The notes below the pieces were generated by a model. That model did no database searches. It had not been told where the DNA came from and saw only the letters and a list, made by a program, of their open reading frames with translations. Shown here in pieces: positions 5,794-8,333 of a DNA stretch of 8,333 nt. A program made the translations under genes and the position numbers. Source of the stretch: Bacilli bacterium. GTDB lineage: Bacteria; Bacillota_I; Bacilli_A; RF39; UBA660. Within the stretch, counting starts at the first letter, position 1; every line of letters starts with the position of its first letter. The stretch is taken from NCBI GenBank assembly GCA_017519965.1, contig JAFWRK010000015.1:1-8333 (forward strand), given 5' to 3'.

Positions 5794-5822
5794 ATTATAT
5801 AAGAATATACATTTATTATCAA
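5794..5822 (-). promoter_or_regulatory. Promoter of the yitT-prs unit
   Basis: TTGATA (5822-5817), a 17-bp spacer and TATAAT (5799-5794), 11 of 12 consensus bases. The expected start is near G5787, giving a leader of about 19 nt with AGGAG at 5780-5776. Confidence 0.8.
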
Positions 5823-5856
5823 TTACCTATATTTTAAATTAAACACTATTTAACAC

Positions 5857-5880
5857 AAAAAGAGTTATTAAATAACTCTT
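5857..5880 (-). terminator. Intrinsic terminator of the BspA-like gene
   Basis: Arms AAGAGTTA (5880-5873) and TAACTCTT (5867-5860), an 8-bp stem with a 5-nt loop, or up to 10 paired bases, followed by TTTTTGTG. The stem starts within the TAA stop codon (5881-5879). Confidence 0.85.
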
Positions 5881-8173
5881 ATACGTACCATGATGGGAGT
5901 GTTGTTGTGTAATTTGTCCAAAACATTGCATTATATACTAGATTAGCATTTAATTTAGAGCTCCAATCATCTAAAGCAGAGGCATCTGTTAGATTAGTAC
6001 ATCCATTAAACATATATGTCATATCTGTTACACTTGCAACATTCCAAACTCTTAAAGAGCTTATAGATGATAAATTGGGACAATCTTTAAACATGCTTGA
6101 CATGTTTGTTACACTACTTACGTCCCAATTATATAATTCGTTATTTAGAGATGAAATAGCAGTTTCACTAAATAAACATTTCATATCTTTTACTTTACTC
6201 ACATTCCATTGTGATAATGCACCTAAATTACTTAAACTTGTACATTCTGAAAACATATATCTCATCCATTCAACATTACTTATATTCCATTGTGATAGGG
6301 CCGAAATGTTTGTCAAGCTAGTACAGCCTTCAAACATATATTGCATGTTTGTTACATTACTTACATTCCAATTAGCTAGTGCTGTTATATTAGTTAAGTT
6401 GGTACAGTTTTCAAACGCTCCTCCAGTGCTGGTTACTTTGCTCATATTAATACTATTTAATCCATTTAGTGATGTCAAACTAATACAACCTTGAAATATG
6501 CCTGAGATTTCTTCTAAGTTGGTAGTACTCCAATTTGATAAAAAAGATAAGTTTGAAATGCTACTGCAGTTTGTAAACATGTCATTCATATTTTTAACAT
6601 TGCTTACATTCCAATTTGATATTGCTGTTAAATCTGTTAGGCTTTTACAGTTAGCAAAAGTCCAATTCATTCTTGTAACCTTATCTGTGTTCCAGCTACT
6701 TAATCCTGTTAGTGTTTGAAGACTTTCACAGTATTCAAAATTATCATCTAACATTGTTAAACTGCTTGTTGTCCAATTTGATAATGGTGTTAGATTTTGT
6801 AAACTTAGACAATAATAAAAAGTTCTTCTCATTTCCGTTACTTTGCTTACGTCCCAATTTGATATTGCAGATAGGTTTGTTAATCTTGTACATCCATAAA
6901 AAATAACTATCATTTCAGTTAAATTACTTGTATTCCAATTACCTAGACCATTTAAATTTGTAAGATTTTCGCATCCCCAGAATACTCCACTCAAACTTGT
7001 AACATTACTTACATTCCAATTTGATAATGCAGTTATATCTGTTAATCCTGTACAGTTTTCAAAAAGTGAATAAATTTCTGTTACATTAATAGTATTCCAA
7101 TTACCTAGACCATTTAAATTAGTAAGATTTTCACATCCCCTGAATACTGCACTCAAACTTGTAACATTACTTGTATTCCAATTGGATAGGCCGGATAAGT
7201 CTGTTAATCCTGTACAATTAAAGAAGAAATAATCCATTGATTCTACATTACTTACATCCCAGTTGGATAGGCCAGATAGGTTTGTTAGATTGCTACATTT
7301 ATTAAATGTATTCATCATTTGACTTGTAGTACTTGTATCTAAATTTTCTCCATTAAAATCACTTAAATTATAAAGATACGTGTATGCATTACTCATGTTA
7401 TTATTTGCTAATACTTTTGATCTATTTTGACCTATAACTAATTCATATAATCCATCATTATCGTTGTCAAAATACCATGCTATTACTGTTCCATTTTGTC
7501 TTTCTGAAACATCCCATGATCCAATTGCATTGTTTGGTACTGTGTTTGTATTTGTATATGTTATTGATTCTATTGTATTATTTAAAATAGGACCATTTAA
7601 ATACTTATAGGTTGATGTTGATGTAGTTCTATCATAATTATAATCATACTCAGTATAGTCATTTAACATAATCATATCTTCTATAAAATCATTAAATGTA
7701 AACTGTATATTGACTGAATTAATTATATTACTTGCTTGAGTTATATTATCTTTATATTTTAATTTTATTCTAAATGTTATTTGTTGATTAGGAGAAATTT
7801 TAGTATTTAGTATATTATCTAACACTTCAACTGTGGCATCAGTATTTATTGTATTCCATATACTTGTGATTGTTTTATTTGTACTTCCAAAGTTTTTTAC
7901 TGTTGCTAATAATGTGACTGATGAGTCTAGACTTGGAAGTGTTATAGCATTTGAAAATCTATCATAATTAAAGTTTAAGTCATAATATAAACTTGCATTA
8001 TTTGTTGCTTCTGAAAAAGTTAAATTAGTAATTCTTACATCTTCATATTTTCTATAAGCTAAATCTCCTGATACTGATAGTGTTTTTGATAAGGAAGAAT
8101 ATCCTATGGATATTAATCCACACAAAAGAAACATTAATATAAATATAAAGTTGTTAATGATTCTTTTGTTCAT
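5879..8173 (-). CDS. BspA-like leucine-rich-repeat (DUF285) surface or secreted protein
   Basis: A 764-aa exported protein. Residues 1-26 are a signal peptide or signal anchor (basic start, FIFILMFLLCGLISIG). Residues about 28-165 form a beta-rich domain (LSVSGDLAYR, TVKNFGSTNKTITSI, KISPNQQITFRIKLKY) resembling the N-terminal Ig-like or TasA-like sandwich domains of other low-GC surface proteins. Residues 218-285 hold the BspA pre-repeat segment (GSWDVSERQNGTVIAWY, ELVIGQN) with a possible calcium loop DNDNDG (236-241). Residues 286-744 are 17 tandem 27-residue repeats (consensus MxxMFxxCxxLTxLxxLSNW then NxSNVTx), and 745-764 a broken last copy. There is no lipobox, LPxTG or C-terminal membrane helix, so the protein is released or held by its N terminus. 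Relatives bind host proteins, bacteria or matrix; the target here is unknown. AGGAG at 8185-8181 supports the start. It is transcribed alone. Confidence 0.93.
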   Translation of the reverse strand: MNKRIINNFIFILMFLLCGLISIGYSSLSKTLSVSGDLAYRKYEDVRITNLTFSEATNNASLYYDLNFNYDRFSNAITLPSLDSSVTLLATVKNFGSTNKTITSIWNTINTDATVEVLDNILNTKISPNQQITFRIKLKYKDNITQASNIINSVNIQFTFNDFIEDMIMLNDYTEYDYNYDRTTSTSTYKYLNGPILNNTIESITYTNTNTVPNNAIGSWDVSERQNGTVIAWYFDNDNDGLYELVIGQNRSKVLANNNMSNAYTYLYNLSDFNGENLDTSTTSQMMNTFNKCSNLTNLSGLSNWDVSNVESMDYFFFNCTGLTDLSGLSNWNTSNVTSLSAVFRGCENLTNLNGLGNWNTINVTEIYSLFENCTGLTDITALSNWNVSNVTSLSGVFWGCENLTNLNGLGNWNTSNLTEMIVIFYGCTRLTNLSAISNWDVSKVTEMRRTFYYCLSLQNLTPLSNWTTSSLTMLDDNFEYCESLQTLTGLSSWNTDKVTRMNWTFANCKSLTDLTAISNWNVSNVKNMNDMFTNCSSISNLSFLSNWSTTNLEEISGIFQGCISLTSLNGLNSINMSKVTSTGGAFENCTNLTNITALANWNVSNVTNMQYMFEGCTSLTNISALSQWNISNVEWMRYMFSECTSLSNLGALSQWNVSKVKDMKCLFSETAISSLNNELYNWDVSSVTNMSSMFKDCPNLSSISSLRVWNVASVTDMTYMFNGCTNLTDASALDDWSSKLNANLVYNAMFWTNYTTTLPSWYV
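5942..7318 (-). repeat. Seventeen tandem 81-bp units encoding 27-aa BspA/DUF285 repeats
   Basis: The coding region for residues 286-744 divides into 17 units of exactly 27 codons with no insertion or deletion. Within a unit, Phe is at position 5, Cys at position 8 (16 of 17), Leu or Ile at 11, Trp at 20 (16 of 17) and Val or Leu usually at 25. The exceptions are unit 15 (no Cys8, Cys at 3 instead) and unit 11 (Ile for Trp20). A degenerate 20-residue copy ends the protein. Confidence 0.92.
6932..7172 (-). repeat. Recent 162-bp (two-unit) duplication inside the BspA repeats
   Basis: The 79 bases at 6932-7010 and at 7094-7172 differ at only four positions and are offset by exactly 162 bp, two repeat units. 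In protein terms, units 4-5 copy units 2-3: GCENLTNLNGLGNWNT occurs at both sites. Other units are much more diverged, so this copy is young. Confidence 0.85.
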
Positions 8174-8193
8174 ATACAGTCTCCTACTCTTTC

Positions 8194-8202
8194 ATTATAT
8201 CA
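8194..8202 (-). promoter_or_regulatory. Extended -10 promoter of the BspA-like gene
   Basis: TGA-TATAAT (8202-8194) is a full extended -10 element with no good -35, since the upstream bases are the histidine-kinase terminator. RNA should start near G8187, giving a leader of about 14 nt with AGGAG at 8185-8181. Confidence 0.7.
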
Positions 8203-8216
8203 CACTTTTTAACAAT

Positions 8217-8241
8217 AAAAAGAGTCTATTTAGACTCTTTT
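8217..8241 (-). terminator. Intrinsic terminator of the histidine kinase gene
   Basis: A 10-bp perfect stem (AAAAGAGTCT, 8241-8232 with 8227-8218) and a 4-nt loop, then a T-run on the minus strand. The TAG stop (8228-8226) spans the loop and second arm, so the first arm is coding. Confidence 0.9.
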
Positions 8242-8333
8242 GTAATTATAAATGATACTCCTACTTTTTCATTCTTTATAGTTATATCATATTTCATTAA
8301 ATTTAGTGTTTTTTTAACTATAGATAATCCTAA
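8226..8333 (-). CDS. C-terminal end of a sensor histidine kinase (partial)
   Basis: The last 35 codons of a gene that enters from beyond the window. The peptide begins LGLSIVKKTLNLM and continues DITIKNEKVGVSFIITKE before the stop. This is the end of a HATPase_c domain: the G2 box of the ATP lid (usually GxGLGLSIVK), the following helix, and the two final strands in which histidine kinases typically end with a G-x-F pattern, here GVSF. The kinase would phosphorylate a partner response regulator in response to an envelope or small-molecule signal. The sensor part and partner are out of view, so neither the signal nor the family can be named. Confidence 0.82.
   Translation of the reverse strand, partial: LGLSIVKKTLNLMKYDITIKNEKVGVSFIITKESK

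Noticed and set aside
5769..5878. Riboswitch or small RNA in the largest gap (110 bp)
   Set aside because: The gap is accounted for by the BspA-like gene terminator and the yitT promoter. The leader of yitT is only about 19 nt, too short for a riboswitch.
5942..7318. Regular ~81-bp repetition that could suggest a CRISPR array or satellite
   Set aside because: The units are an uninterrupted coding frame with DUF285 repeat residues. There are no identical short repeats separated by unique spacers.
5879..8173. Possible UGA-for-Trp recoding, as in some AT-rich Mollicutes
   Set aside because: The conserved repeat Trp is written TGG and the frames run their full family lengths without TGA, so the standard bacterial code fits.
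1..8333. Mobile element, defence system, tRNA or rRNA genes
   Set aside because: No transposase, integrase, terminal inverted repeats, nuclease/helicase set or tRNA-like cloverleaf was recognised. The gene content is housekeeping and cell envelope.

Overview
The window is about 8.3 kb of very AT-rich DNA. Every gene I can support lies on the minus strand, so it is described from high to low coordinates (5' to 3' of transcription). Base composition, Gram-positive style lipoproteins, strong AGGAGG/GGTGAT ribosome binding sites, TTGACA/TATAAT promoters, U-tailed intrinsic terminators and a BspA-type surface protein suggest a low-GC Bacillota, probably an uncultured host-associated Bacilli/Mollicutes-like or clostridial lineage. 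Trp is written TGG and genes end in TAA or TAG, so I see no sign of UGA recoding. The exact taxon is an inference.

Layout: (a) 8226-8333, the last 35 codons of a sensor histidine kinase and its terminator. (b) 5879-8173, a monocistronic 764-residue secreted or surface BspA-like protein with 17 in-phase 27-residue repeats. (c) 3782-5768, a YitT-family membrane protein followed by a divergent PRPP synthetase, with a hairpin between them that may attenuate transcription. (d) 2293-3727, two overlapping PlsC-type acyltransferases behind a near-consensus promoter. The second carries an unusual triplicated helical insert. (e) 1555-2226, a small alpha/beta-hydrolase-like protein that lacks the expected catalytic His. 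(f) 1-1505, a DUF1003 membrane protein overlapping a lipoprotein gene, then a related lipoprotein, then the first codons of another gene.

The genes do not form one pathway. The two acyltransferases plausibly act together in phosphatidic acid synthesis, PRPP synthetase feeds nucleotide and cofactor synthesis, and most of the rest is cell-envelope material (surface repeat protein, two lipoproteins, DUF1003 and YitT membrane proteins). I found no defence system, mobile element, CRISPR array, tRNA or rRNA.

The most notable non-coding signal is compactness. Five of six intrinsic terminators overlap the stop codon of the gene they end. Promoter -10 boxes sit so close to genes that predicted 5' leaders are only about 9-20 nt, and three begin at the ribosome binding site (GGTGATAA). 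The most notable protein signals are the acyltransferase insert, the strict 27-residue repeat array with a recent 162-bp internal duplication, the degenerate hydrolase and the divergent PRPP synthetase.
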